A DNA stretch of 64,000 bases from Streptomyces sp. PR69 (lineage in GTDB: Bacteria; Actinomycetota; Actinomycetes; Streptomycetales; Streptomycetaceae): the NCBI RefSeq assembly GCF_026420845.1, contig NZ_JAOWCB010000013.1:119008-183007 (forward strand), given 5' to 3'. The position numbers were made by a program, and so were the translations under genes. The notes under the pieces are model-generated. The model did not search any database and was not told the origin of the DNA. It saw only the letters and a program-made list of their open reading frames with translations. Positions 50,738 through 58,757 of this stretch are shown here, in pieces (the first letter of the stretch is position 1; the number at the start of each line of letters is the position of its first letter).

Positions 50738-51979
50738 TCAGGCGCGGGCCGGTGCGCCCGGCCAGAGGCCCTCGGGGGTCAGGCCCAGGAGGTCGATCGC
50801 GTTGCCGCGGACGACGCGCTCCACGACGTCCGGCGGCAGATGGCCCATCTGCGCCTCACCGACCTCGCGGGACTTGGGCCAGGTGGAGTCGGAGTGCGGG
50901 TAGTCGGTCTCGTACAGGACGTTGCCGACCCCGATCGCGTCCAGGTTCCGCAGCCCGAACGCGTCGTCGAAGAAGCAGCCGTACACATGGTCGGCGAACA
51001 GCTCCGACGGCGGGCGGGTGACCTTGTCCGCGACGCCGCCCCAGGCCCGGTTCTCCTCCCACACCACGTCGGCGCGTTCGAGGATGTACGGAATCCAGCC
51101 GATCTGGCCCTCCGCGTACATGATCCGCAGCCGGGGGAAGCGCTCGAACGCGCCGCTCAGCAGCCAGTCGACCATGGAGAAGCAGCAGTTGGCGAAGGTG
51201 ATCGTGGAGCCGACGGCGGGCGGGGCGTCCGCGGAGGTGGACGGCATCTTCGAGGAGGAGCCGATGTGCATGGCGATGACGGTGCCGGTCTCGTCGCAGG
51301 CGGCGAGGAAGGGGTCCCAGGCGTCGGTGTGGATGGACGGCAGCCCGAGGTTCGGCGGGATCTCGCTGAAGCAGACCGCCCGCACGCCCCGCTCGGCGTT
51401 GCGCCGCACTTCGGCGGCGGCCAGTTCGGCGTCCCACAGGGGTATCAGGGTGAGCGGGATGAGCCGGCCGTGCGCCTCGGGGCCGCACCACTCCTCCACC
51501 ATCCAGTCGTTGTAGGCGCGCACGCCCAGCAGGCCCAGCTCGCGGTCCTTGGCCTCGGTGAAGGTCTGGCCGCAGAAGCGGGGGAAGGTGGGGAAGCAGA
51601 GGGCGGACTGGACGTGGTTGACGTCCATGTCGGCGAGCCGGTCGGGGACGCTGTAGGAGCCCGGGCGCATCTGCTCATAGGTGATCACTTCAAGCCTGAT
51701 CTCGTCGCGGTCATAGCCGACGGCGGTGTCGAGACGGGTGAGCGGCCGGTGCAGCTCCTCGTACACCCACCAGTCGCCGACCGGACCCTCGTCGCCGGGG
51801 GCGCCCATCACCGGGGCGAATTTCCCGCCCGTGAAGCTCATGTGCTTCAGGGGGGCGCGGACGATGCGCGGGCCCGTGTCCCGGTACTTCGACGGAAGCC
51901 TGTCCCGCCAGACGCCGGGAGGCTCCACCGTGTGGTCGTCCACCGAGATGATCTTCGGGAAGGTCTCCATGGATTCCAT
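50738..51979 (-). CDS. Amidohydrolase-2 family metal-dependent hydrolase/decarboxylase
   Basis: A 413-residue TIM-barrel protein of the amidohydrolase-2 family. Metal ligands are seen in ISVDDHTVEPPG (DxH-like), IAMHIGSSSKMPS (His) and LYETDYPHSDSTW (Asp), with RIMYAEGQIGWIPYILER between. Relatives act as decarboxylases or C-C hydrolases in aromatic and steroid-like catabolism. Two ATGs (51979, 51970) lie near each other without RBS, so the transcript may be leaderless. Operator site 3 lies 20 bp upstream. Confidence 0.87.
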   Translation of the reverse strand: MESMETFPKIISVDDHTVEPPGVWRDRLPSKYRDTGPRIVRAPLKHMSFTGGKFAPVMGAPGDEGPVGDWWVYEELHRPLTRLDTAVGYDRDEIRLEVITYEQMRPGSYSVPDRLADMDVNHVQSALCFPTFPRFCGQTFTEAKDRELGLLGVRAYNDWMVEEWCGPEAHGRLIPLTLIPLWDAELAAAEVRRNAERGVRAVCFSEIPPNLGLPSIHTDAWDPFLAACDETGTVIAMHIGSSSKMPSTSADAPPAVGSTITFANCCFSMVDWLLSGAFERFPRLRIMYAEGQIGWIPYILERADVVWEENRAWGGVADKVTRPPSELFADHVYGCFFDDAFGLRNLDAIGVGNVLYETDYPHSDSTWPKSREVGEAQMGHLPPDVVERVVRGNAIDLLGLTPEGLWPGAPARA

Positions 51980-51999
51980 GGATGCACGGTAGCGCCGAT

Positions 52000-52014
52000 C
52001 TGACGATCCGTCAG
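52000..52014. promoter_or_regulatory. Palindromic operator, site 3 of 5
   Basis: CTGACGATCCGTCAG, arms CTGACG/CGTCAG perfect around three bases. It lies 20 bp upstream of the amidohydrolase start, where it would overlap the promoter. Confidence 0.7.
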
Positions 52015-52111
52015 CTTCCGAGGACCGAAACCCTGCTCCACCCCCCGCCGCACAGCACCCCTATACACCCCGCTTATAGTGCAGCGATCGACCACGACCA
52101 AAGGGCTGACC

Positions 52112-52918
52112 ATGCAGAAAAACGGGGCAATAGGGGAGATATCCATACGTAAGCGGCGCGAGGGCCGCCGTTTCCGAGCGGTCGCGGCCGCCGCGCTCGG
52201 CACGGCCGCACTCGCCCTCACGCTCACCGGCTGCAGCATGGACACCACCACCCCCGCCGACGCCCGTGACAGCGCCGCCTCCGACGCCAAGCCGCCGAGC
52301 GAGGCCGTCGGCTGCGCCAAGGCCAAATGCATCGCCCTGACCTTTGACGCGGGCCCCGGCAAGGACACCCCGAAGCTGCTGGACCTCCTGAAGAAGGAGA
52401 AGGTGCCCGCGACCTTCTTCCTCCTCGGCAAGAACCATGTCCTCAAGCACCCCGACGTGGTGCGCCGGATCGCGGACGAGGGCCATGAGGTGGCGAATCA
52501 CACCTGGTCACACCGCCGGCTCGACCAGCTCAAGCCGGACGAGATCCGCGAGGAGCTCGCCCTCACCCAGGACGCCATCGAGAAGATCACCGGCAAGAAG
52601 CCGACGCTGATGCGTCCGCCCCAGGGCCGTATCAATGACGACGTCACCAAGGTCAGCAAGGAACTTGGCCTGGCGCAGATCCTGTGGTCCACCACCGCCA
52701 AGGACTTCTCCACCACCGACTCCGGCCTGATCGCCAAGCGGACCCTCGACCAGGCCGACCGTGACGGCATCATCCTGCTGCACGACATCTACGACGGGAC
52801 CGTGCCCGCCGTGCCGGAGATCATCTCCGAGCTGAAGAAGCGCGGTTACACGTTTGTCACGGTCCCGCAGCTGCTCGCCCCCGGCAAGGCGGAGCCGGGC
52901 GCCGTCTACCGGCCCTGA
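52112..52918 (+). CDS. Polysaccharide deacetylase lipoprotein (NodB/CE4)
   Basis: A 268-residue surface lipoprotein: signal sequence with lipobox LTGC (Cys 41), then a NodB domain. Motif 1 is TFDAGPGKDT, where the second Asp of the usual TFDDGP is Ala; motif 2 is HTWSH; motif 3 RPPQG; and a late LLHDIYDG gives the active-site His. It likely removes acetyl groups from peptidoglycan or another glycan. AAAGGG precedes ATG 52112; a GTG at 52079 is in frame but lacks support. It lies upstream of afsR on the same strand with a 255-bp gap containing repeats of GGCCGCCGTCCG type. Confidence 0.87.
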   Translation: MQKNGAIGEISIRKRREGRRFRAVAAAALGTAALALTLTGCSMDTTTPADARDSAASDAKPPSEAVGCAKAKCIALTFDAGPGKDTPKLLDLLKKEKVPATFFLLGKNHVLKHPDVVRRIADEGHEVANHTWSHRRLDQLKPDEIREELALTQDAIEKITGKKPTLMRPPQGRINDDVTKVSKELGLAQILWSTTAKDFSTTDSGLIAKRTLDQADRDGIILLHDIYDGTVPAVPEIISELKKRGYTFVTVPQLLAPGKAEPGAVYRP

Positions 52919-53173
52919 GCAGCCGCCGCCGGGCTGCCGGCCGATCGCCGCGGGCCGACCGTCCGGCCGGTGGCCGACCGCCGTCCGGCCGCCGTCCGGC
53001 CACCGCCCGCACGGTGGCCGGCCGCCGCGTTCGGTGACCGGCCGCCGTCCGACTGTGAGCGTGACTGCAAGCCCCGCTGCTGACGCGCCCGCCCCCTACA
53101 AGGCAGACTGTCGACCGGCTACTTGGGCGATACGCAGCAAACGCAGCACACGCAGTACCGGCAGGGGGCAGCT

Positions 53174-56143
53174 ATGGACCGTGACAGCGGGCCACGCGTA
53201 CCGGAGCAGCGCCGCGCTCCGGTACGCGGCCACAGCAGCAACAGCGCCGCCGAAGGCGGCGACGACCTGCTCTTCAGCGTGCTCGGGCCGGTGCGCGCCT
53301 GGCGCGGCGGCGAAGCCCTGCCCACCGGCTCGCCGCAGCAGCGCGCCCTGCTGGCCGCGCTGCTGCTGCGCGACGGCCGCACCGCCACCGCGGGCGAGCT
53401 GATCGACGCGCTCTGGGGCGACGCCCCTCCGTCGCAGGCGCTCGCCGCGGTGCGCACCTACGCCTCCCGGCTGCGGAAGGTTCTCTCCGCCGACGCGCTG
53501 GTCAGCGAGGCGGGCGGCTATGCGCTGCGCTTCCGGGACGACGCTCTCGACCTCGCGGTGGCGCAGGAGCTGGCCGCCGCCGCGGAGAAGGCGCGCTCGG
53601 CGGGCGACCGCTGCCACGCCCGGGAGCTGATCGACAAGTCGCTGGGGCTGTGGGACGGCGAGCCGCTCGCCAATGTGCCCGGCCCGTACGCCGAGAGCCA
53701 GCGCGCCCGGCTGGAGGAGTGGCGGCTCCAGCTCCAGGAGAACCGGCTCGACCTGGATCTGGAGACCGGCTGCCATGCCGAGGCCGTCTCCGAGCTGACC
53801 GCGCTCACCGCCGCCCATCCGCTGCGCGAGCGGCTGCGGGAGCTGCTGATGCTGGCGCTGTACCGCAGCGGACGGCAGGCGGAGGCGCTGGCCGTGTACG
53901 CGGACACTCGCCGGCTGCTCGCGGAGGAGCTGGGCGTCGACCCGCGCCCCGAGCTGTCCCGGCTGCAGCAGCGCATCCTCCAGGCCGACGCGGAACTGGC
54001 CAGGCCGGTCGAGGCACAGCCCGCGCCCGCCCCCCGGGTCGCCCGGCCCCATCAACTGCCGGCCACGGTGACGGACTTCACCGGCCGCGCCGCCTTCGTC
54101 TCCGAACTGGGCGAGCTGCTCGCCTCCGCCGAGGGCTCGGTGATGGCGGTCTCCGCCCTGGCCGGCATCGGCGGCGTCGGCAAGACCACGCTCGCCGTGC
54201 ATGTGGCGCACCAGGTCAGGCCGCAGTTCCCGGACGGACAGCTGTATGTCGACCTGCAGGGCGCGGGCAGCCGGCCGGCCGAGCCGGAGACGGTCCTCGG
54301 GGCGTTTCTGCGGGCGCTCGGCGTCCCGGACGACTCGATCCCGGACACGCTTGAGGAGCGGGCCGGTCTGTTCCGCACCACGCTCGACGGCCGCCGTCTG
54401 CTGGTGCTGCTGGACAATGCGCGCGACGCGGCGCAGGTGCGGCCGCTGCTGCCGGGCACTGCGGGCTGTGCGGCGCTGATCACCAGCCGGATCAGGATGG
54501 TCGATCTGGCCGGGGCGCATCTGGTCGACCTCGATGTGATGTCGCCCGACGAGGCGCTGCAGCTGTTCACCCGGATCGTGGGCGAGGAGCGGGTGTCCGC
54601 CGAGCGCGAGGCCGCCCTCGATGTCGTGGCCGCCTGCGGGTTCCTGCCGCTGGCGATCCGGATCGCCGCGTCCCGGCTGGCCGCGCGGCGCACCTGGACG
54701 GTGTCGGTGCTGGCCGCGAAGCTGGCGGACGAGCGCCGCCGCCTCGATGAGCTCCAGGCGGGCGACCTCGCGGTGAAGGCGACCTTCGAGCTGGGCTATG
54801 GGCAGCTGGAGCCCGCCCAGGCGCGCGCCTTCAGGCTGCTCGGCCTCGCCGACGGACCCGACATCTCGCTGGCGGCTGCCGCGGCCGTGCTCGATCTGCC
54901 GCAGCAGGAGACGGAGGATCTGCTGGAGGCGCTGGTCGACACCTCGCTGGTGGAGTCGGCGGCGCCCGGCCGGTACCGCTACCACGATCTCGTACGGCTC
55001 TACGCGCGTGCCTGCGCCGAGCGGGACGAGCCCGGGGAGCGCGAGGCGGCGCTGTCGCGGCTGCTGGACTTCTATCTGGCGACGGCGGCGCGGGTGTACG
55101 CGACCGAGCGCCCCGGCGACCGCACGGTCGCGCATCTGGAGCCGACCGCCTACCCGGGGCGGGAGTTCGCCTCCGACGCCGAGGCGCTGGACTGGCTGCA
55201 CTCCGAGGCCTCCAGTCTGCTCGCCTGCGTACAGCAGTCGCTGGGGCCCGGCACGCTGCGCCGGGCCGTGGATCTGCTGCTGGCGAGCAAGGATCTGGCC
55301 GAGTCCGGGGCGAGTTCGAGGCGCTATGAGATCGCGACGGTCGCGGCGCGGGACGCGGCGGCCGTCGCGGGCGACGCACGCGCGGAGGGCCGGGCCCGTA
55401 CGACGCTGACGCAGGTCCACCGTACGGCCGGGCGCTTCGAGGAGGCGCAGACGGAGGCGGAGCGGGCCGAGGTGCTGGGGCGGGCGGCCGCCGATCCGTG
55501 GATCTGCAGCAACGCCCCGAACGAGCTGGGCATCATCGCCATCTGCCGCAATGAGCACGAGGACGGCGAGGCGTTCCTGCTCACGGCGATCGACGCGTTC
55601 CGCGCCGACGGCAACCGGCCGGGCGAGGCCAGCGCGCTGTGCAATCTGTCCCGGATCCTGGTGTCCATGGGGCGCACCGAGAGCGCGGTGGAGCTGGCCC
55701 AGCGGGGCATCGCCATCTATGACGAGCTGGGGCTCACCCTGCGTCTCGCCAACGCCAAGTACGCCCTGGGGATCGCACTCTCGCACGCGGGGCGGCGCAC
55801 CGAGGCGCTGGAGGAGCTGCTCCAGGCGCAGGAGGTGTTCGCGGAGAACCGGCAGCGGCTGTGGGAGGGCACGACCTGTTACCGGATCGCCGAGGTCCAT
55901 CTCGGCTCGCGGCGCAGCGCGCGGGCCGCGCAGTACGCAGAGCAGGCGCTGGCGATCGGCTGCATCGGCGGCGACTGGATGCGGGCCAATGTGCTGACCG
56001 TGCTGGGCAAGGCGCTGAACCAGCTGGGCCAGACGGGCCGTGCGCAGGCCTGCTGGCGTGAGGCGCTGGCCATCCACGAGCAGTCCGGCGCGGCGGAGGC
56101 GGACGAGCTGCGGACCCTGCTCGCCCCGCTCGCCGCGGCGTGA
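53174..56143 (+). CDS. afsR: AfsR: SARP/NB-ARC/TPR pathway regulator
   Basis: A 989-residue cytoplasmic transcription factor. Domains in order are an OmpR-like winged helix (about 33-105, FSVLGPVRAWRGGE ... VRTYASRLRKVL), a bacterial transcriptional activation domain (about 112-258), an NB-ARC ATPase (about 290-540, P-loop AGIGGVGKTTLAVH near 330) and C-terminal TPR helices (about 700-985). AfsR is phosphorylated by AfsK-type kinases and activates afsS. Length (S. coelicolor AfsR about 993), domain order and the afsS-like gene 312 bp downstream support the identity. AGGGGG precedes ATG 53174. Confidence 0.93.
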   Translation: MDRDSGPRVPEQRRAPVRGHSSNSAAEGGDDLLFSVLGPVRAWRGGEALPTGSPQQRALLAALLLRDGRTATAGELIDALWGDAPPSQALAAVRTYASRLRKVLSADALVSEAGGYALRFRDDALDLAVAQELAAAAEKARSAGDRCHARELIDKSLGLWDGEPLANVPGPYAESQRARLEEWRLQLQENRLDLDLETGCHAEAVSELTALTAAHPLRERLRELLMLALYRSGRQAEALAVYADTRRLLAEELGVDPRPELSRLQQRILQADAELARPVEAQPAPAPRVARPHQLPATVTDFTGRAAFVSELGELLASAEGSVMAVSALAGIGGVGKTTLAVHVAHQVRPQFPDGQLYVDLQGAGSRPAEPETVLGAFLRALGVPDDSIPDTLEERAGLFRTTLDGRRLLVLLDNARDAAQVRPLLPGTAGCAALITSRIRMVDLAGAHLVDLDVMSPDEALQLFTRIVGEERVSAEREAALDVVAACGFLPLAIRIAASRLAARRTWTVSVLAAKLADERRRLDELQAGDLAVKATFELGYGQLEPAQARAFRLLGLADGPDISLAAAAAVLDLPQQETEDLLEALVDTSLVESAAPGRYRYHDLVRLYARACAERDEPGEREAALSRLLDFYLATAARVYATERPGDRTVAHLEPTAYPGREFASDAEALDWLHSEASSLLACVQQSLGPGTLRRAVDLLLASKDLAESGASSRRYEIATVAARDAAAVAGDARAEGRARTTLTQVHRTAGRFEEAQTEAERAEVLGRAAADPWICSNAPNELGIIAICRNEHEDGEAFLLTAIDAFRADGNRPGEASALCNLSRILVSMGRTESAVELAQRGIAIYDELGLTLRLANAKYALGIALSHAGRRTEALEELLQAQEVFAENRQRLWEGTTCYRIAEVHLGSRRSARAAQYAEQALAIGCIGGDWMRANVLTVLGKALNQLGQTGRAQACWREALAIHEQSGAAEADELRTLLAPLAAA

Positions 56144-56261
56144 CGGTCGCGTGGCCGCAGCCGTGACGGGGCCGGTCGCCGCGGCCTGCCCCTGGCCGGA
56201 CCCTGGCCTGACGGGTCGGCTCCCGAGGGCTGTTGCACGGCCGTGCGGTCCTGCAGCAGGA

Positions 56262-56280
56262 CGTTCATCGAACGTTTATG
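56262..56280 (+). promoter_or_regulatory. Predicted AfsR box ahead of afsS
   Basis: CGTTCATC and CGTTTATG lie 11 bp apart (starts 56262 and 56273), the direct-repeat geometry bound by SARP proteins at a -35 position. AfsR is known to bind such a site at the afsS promoter in S. coelicolor. The transcription start would lie near 56300, leaving a leader of about 150 bases. Confidence 0.65.
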
Positions 56281-56368
56281 GGGAGCTGACATGCTTATTG
56301 CATCGATTCACCGCAACGGGGGGCAGGTGGATCGGCTGGGCTTCGCACGCCACGGTGAGCGGCCCGAA

Positions 56369-56412
56369 GACGCCCGTTCGGCAACCCACGGGGGAGTGGC
56401 CGAACGGGCGTC
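56369..56412 (+). promoter_or_regulatory. Long hairpin in the afsS leader
   Basis: A perfect 14-bp stem GACGCCCGTTCGGC (56369-56382) pairs with its complement at 56399-56412 around a 16-nt loop containing GGGGGAG. It lies 42 bases upstream of the afsS ATG, inside the predicted transcript, and could act as an attenuator or mRNA stability element. Confidence 0.55.
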
Positions 56413-56454
56413 CGCCTCCCACCGACGCACGATCATTTCCGCAGGAGTAGCACC

Positions 56455-56730
56455 ATGAGCGAAGTCGGGCAGAACGAGAACCTCAACCTCACCACCATGG
56501 ACAGCCACGCTCCCGCCCCGCCGAAGGGCGGCTTCAAGCCGGCCGACGGCGCCAAGACGATGGACAGCCATGCCCCGGCCCCTCCGCCGGACGGCCTGCT
56601 CGACGCGGAACTCGAGAACATCGTCTCGATGGACAGCCACGCCCCCGCCCCGCCCGCGGACGGCGGCGGCGGTACCTCCGCCCCGGAGCCGGACGACAGC
56701 CACGCACCGGCCCCGCCGGCGAAGGACTGA
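56455..56730 (+). CDS. afsS: AfsS-type small 'sigma-like' protein with four DSHAPAPP repeats
   Basis: A 91-residue soluble, disordered-looking protein. The octapeptide DSHAPAPP occurs four times (residues 16-23, 37-44, 60-67, 81-88), three of them preceded by Met. This is the signature of AfsS/AfsR2 proteins, which in S. coelicolor (63 residues) carry similar repeats with DNH. AfsS raises antibiotic production by an unclear mechanism. The gene follows afsR on the same strand, has a predicted AfsR box and starts with ATG after GCAGGAG. Longer than the S. coelicolor protein and with Ser for Asn in every repeat. Confidence 0.88.
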   Translation: MSEVGQNENLNLTTMDSHAPAPPKGGFKPADGAKTMDSHAPAPPPDGLLDAELENIVSMDSHAPAPPADGGGGTSAPEPDDSHAPAPPAKD

Positions 56731-56759
56731 CCACAGCAAGCCCGGGGACGCCGGGGGGA

Positions 56760-56892
56760 ACGGCAACTGGGGGGTTGCCGTCGAGGGCGTACCCGAGTGG
56801 CGCACCTGGGGGGCGGGTGCGCCACGTTGAGGGGGGAACGGGGGATGCCCGCGGCTGCGACGGCCCGGAGGGGGAGCCTTCGCAGCCGCGGG
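56760..56892. terminator. Three successive hairpins between afsS and the convergent ligase
   Basis: Stem 1: ACGGCAAC-TGGGGG-GTTGCCGT (56760-56781). Stem 2: GTGGCGCACC/GGTGCGCCAC (56797-56825). Stem 3: CCCGCGGCTGCGA/TCGCAGCCGCGGG (56848-56892, 19-nt loop). All are perfect. They separate afsS from the convergent acyl-CoA ligase and probably act as a strong bidirectional barrier. Confidence 0.75.
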
Positions 56893-56914
56893 CCTGTCGT
56901 ACCGGGGGCTCTCC

Positions 56915-58477
56915 TCACCCCCACGCCCTGAGTTCCGTCTTCAGGACCTTGCCACTCGCGTTCCGCGGCAACGCGGCCACGAACTCCACCTGCCTCGGCA
57001 CCTTGTAGTTGGCCATCTCCCGACGGGCCCAGGCGATCAGGTCGTCCGCGGTGAGCGCCGCGCCCGGGCGGCGGACCGCATAGGCCTTGGCCACTTCGCC
57101 GAGGCGGGGGTCGGGGACGCCGATGACCGCGACGTCGGCGATGCCGGGGTGGAGTCCGAGGAGGCGTTCGATCTCGGCGGGGTAGGCGTTGAAGCCGCCG
57201 ACGATGAACATGTCCTTGATGCGGTCGGTGATGCGGAGGTTGCCCGCCGCGTCGAGGACGCCGATGTCGCCGGTGCGGAGCCAGCCGTCGGAGGTGAGGG
57301 CCTTGGCCGTCTCGTCCGGGTCCTCGAAGTAGCCCTGCATGACGTTGTGTCCGCGGACGAGGATCTCCCCCGGCTCGCCCGGGGCGGAGGCGCCCGCGAT
57401 GCGGACCTCGGCGTCCGGGATGGCGCGTCCTGAGGTGGCGGCGATGACGTCGGGGGCGTCGCCGCGGCGGCACATGGTGACAATGCCGCTCGCCTCGGAG
57501 AGGCCGTACGCGGTCAGCACGGTGGACACGCCCAGCTCGGTGCGGAGCCGCTCCACGAGCGGGAGGGGGACGACCGCCGCGCCGGTGACCACGAGCCGCA
57601 GGGCCGAGATGTCGTGGGCGTCACGCCGGGGGTGATCCAGCAGCGACTGGTGGAGGGTCGGCGGGCCGGGCAGTACGGAGATCCGTTCGGCGGCGATGTT
57701 GGCCAGGACCGTGTCCACGTTGAAGACCGGCTGCGGCACCATCGTCGCGCCCCGCATCAGACAGGCGATCACTCCGGCCTTGTAACCGAAGGTGTGGAAG
57801 AAGGGGTTCACGATCAGATAGCGGTCGCCCTCGCGCAGCCCGGCCAGTTCGCACCAGATGTCATAGCAGCGCAGCGTCTGGGCATGGGTGATGACCGCGC
57901 CCTTGGGGCGGCCGGTGGTGCCGGAGGTGAAGACGATGTCGGAGGGCGCGGACGGGGCGACGGCGTCGGCCCGCGCCCGTACCTCGCGTGCGCCGACCCT
58001 GTCGCCGCCCGCCAGGAAGTCCTTCCATGTGCGGTAGTCGTCCGGTGCAAAGTCGCCGAGGACCACCGTCTGTTCGAGGTGGGGCAGTTCGGCGGCGGCG
58101 CGGCGCAGGGACGCCACATACGAGGTGCCGAGGAAGGCGCCGGTGATGAAGAGCATCCGGGCGCGGGAGCGGTTGAGGACGTCGGCGGCCTCCGCGCCCT
58201 TGTAGCGGGTGTTGAGCGGCACCAGCACCGCTCCCGCGCCGACCGCCCCGAGCGAGGCGACGATCCAGTCCAGGGTGTTGGGGGCCCAGACGGCGACCCG
58301 GTCGCCGGGCTCGACCCCGGCGGCGATGGCGGCCGCGGCGGACCGTTCCACACGCTCGCCCAGCTCCGCGTACGAGACGCGGGTGCGGCCCTCGACGACG
58401 GCCTCCCGCTCCCCGTACCGCTGTGCGGCGTCGCGCACCAGCCCCGGAACGCTGCCCCACTGAAGGTCGCCGCGCAT
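56915..58477 (-). CDS. Acyl-CoA synthetase (FadD3-like)
   Basis: A 520-residue ANL-family ligase: VFTSGTTGRPKGAVITHAQ near residue 175, YGLSEASG near 310, TGDIGVLDAAGNLRITDRIK near 395, VGGFNAYPAEIERLL, and C-terminal RNASGKVLKTELR with the catalytic Lys. It activates an unknown carboxylate, possibly a large hydrophobic one, as in FadD3-type steroid catabolism. The frame extends to 58681 through an intergenic repeat, but ATG 58477 with GGGAGAGGGG upstream is the start. It is divergent from the thiolase operon, and operator site 5 lies between them. Confidence 0.88.
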   Translation of the reverse strand: MRGDLQWGSVPGLVRDAAQRYGEREAVVEGRTRVSYAELGERVERSAAAAIAAGVEPGDRVAVWAPNTLDWIVASLGAVGAGAVLVPLNTRYKGAEAADVLNRSRARMLFITGAFLGTSYVASLRRAAAELPHLEQTVVLGDFAPDDYRTWKDFLAGGDRVGAREVRARADAVAPSAPSDIVFTSGTTGRPKGAVITHAQTLRCYDIWCELAGLREGDRYLIVNPFFHTFGYKAGVIACLMRGATMVPQPVFNVDTVLANIAAERISVLPGPPTLHQSLLDHPRRDAHDISALRLVVTGAAVVPLPLVERLRTELGVSTVLTAYGLSEASGIVTMCRRGDAPDVIAATSGRAIPDAEVRIAGASAPGEPGEILVRGHNVMQGYFEDPDETAKALTSDGWLRTGDIGVLDAAGNLRITDRIKDMFIVGGFNAYPAEIERLLGLHPGIADVAVIGVPDPRLGEVAKAYAVRRPGAALTADDLIAWARREMANYKVPRQVEFVAALPRNASGKVLKTELRAWG

Positions 58478-58532
58478 ACACAAGCCCCTCTCCCGAGACC
58501 CGAACACCGTTTTCCCACCCCTCTCCCCGTGA

Positions 58533-58650
58533 CTGGGGCTCCGCCCCAGACCCCGCTCCTCAGGGGCAGCACAATCAAGCCCCGTGGGAGTACCCCCGGA
58601 CGGAGTCTGGGGGAGTTTGAGGCGCGGGGGTCCGGGGGCGGAGCCCCAGG
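58533..58650. repeat. Intergenic repeat related to that at 7951-8155
   Basis: Contains CTGGGGC-TCC-GCCCCAG, then GGACGGAGTCTGGGGGAGTT and GAGGCGCGGGGGTCCGGGGG, matching in inverted order the element upstream of fbiC. It lies in the leader of the acyl-CoA synthetase gene. It is a dispersed Streptomyces-type palindromic repeat. Confidence 0.7.
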
Positions 58651-58685
58651 TTCGGGAAGGGGCGGGGTGGGGGAGAAACAACTAG

Positions 58686-58700
58686 CTGACTACCCGTCAG
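58686..58700. promoter_or_regulatory. Palindromic operator, site 5 of 5
   Basis: CTGACTACCCGTCAG; outer arms CTGAC/GTCAG are perfect, and one base (T for G) departs from the consensus core. It lies 57 bp upstream of the thiolase start. Confidence 0.6.
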
Positions 58701-58757
58701 ATTAGCGGTACGCTTCCCCGCTGTCAGCAGTGCGCCACCGCCCACGGGGAGGCCCGC

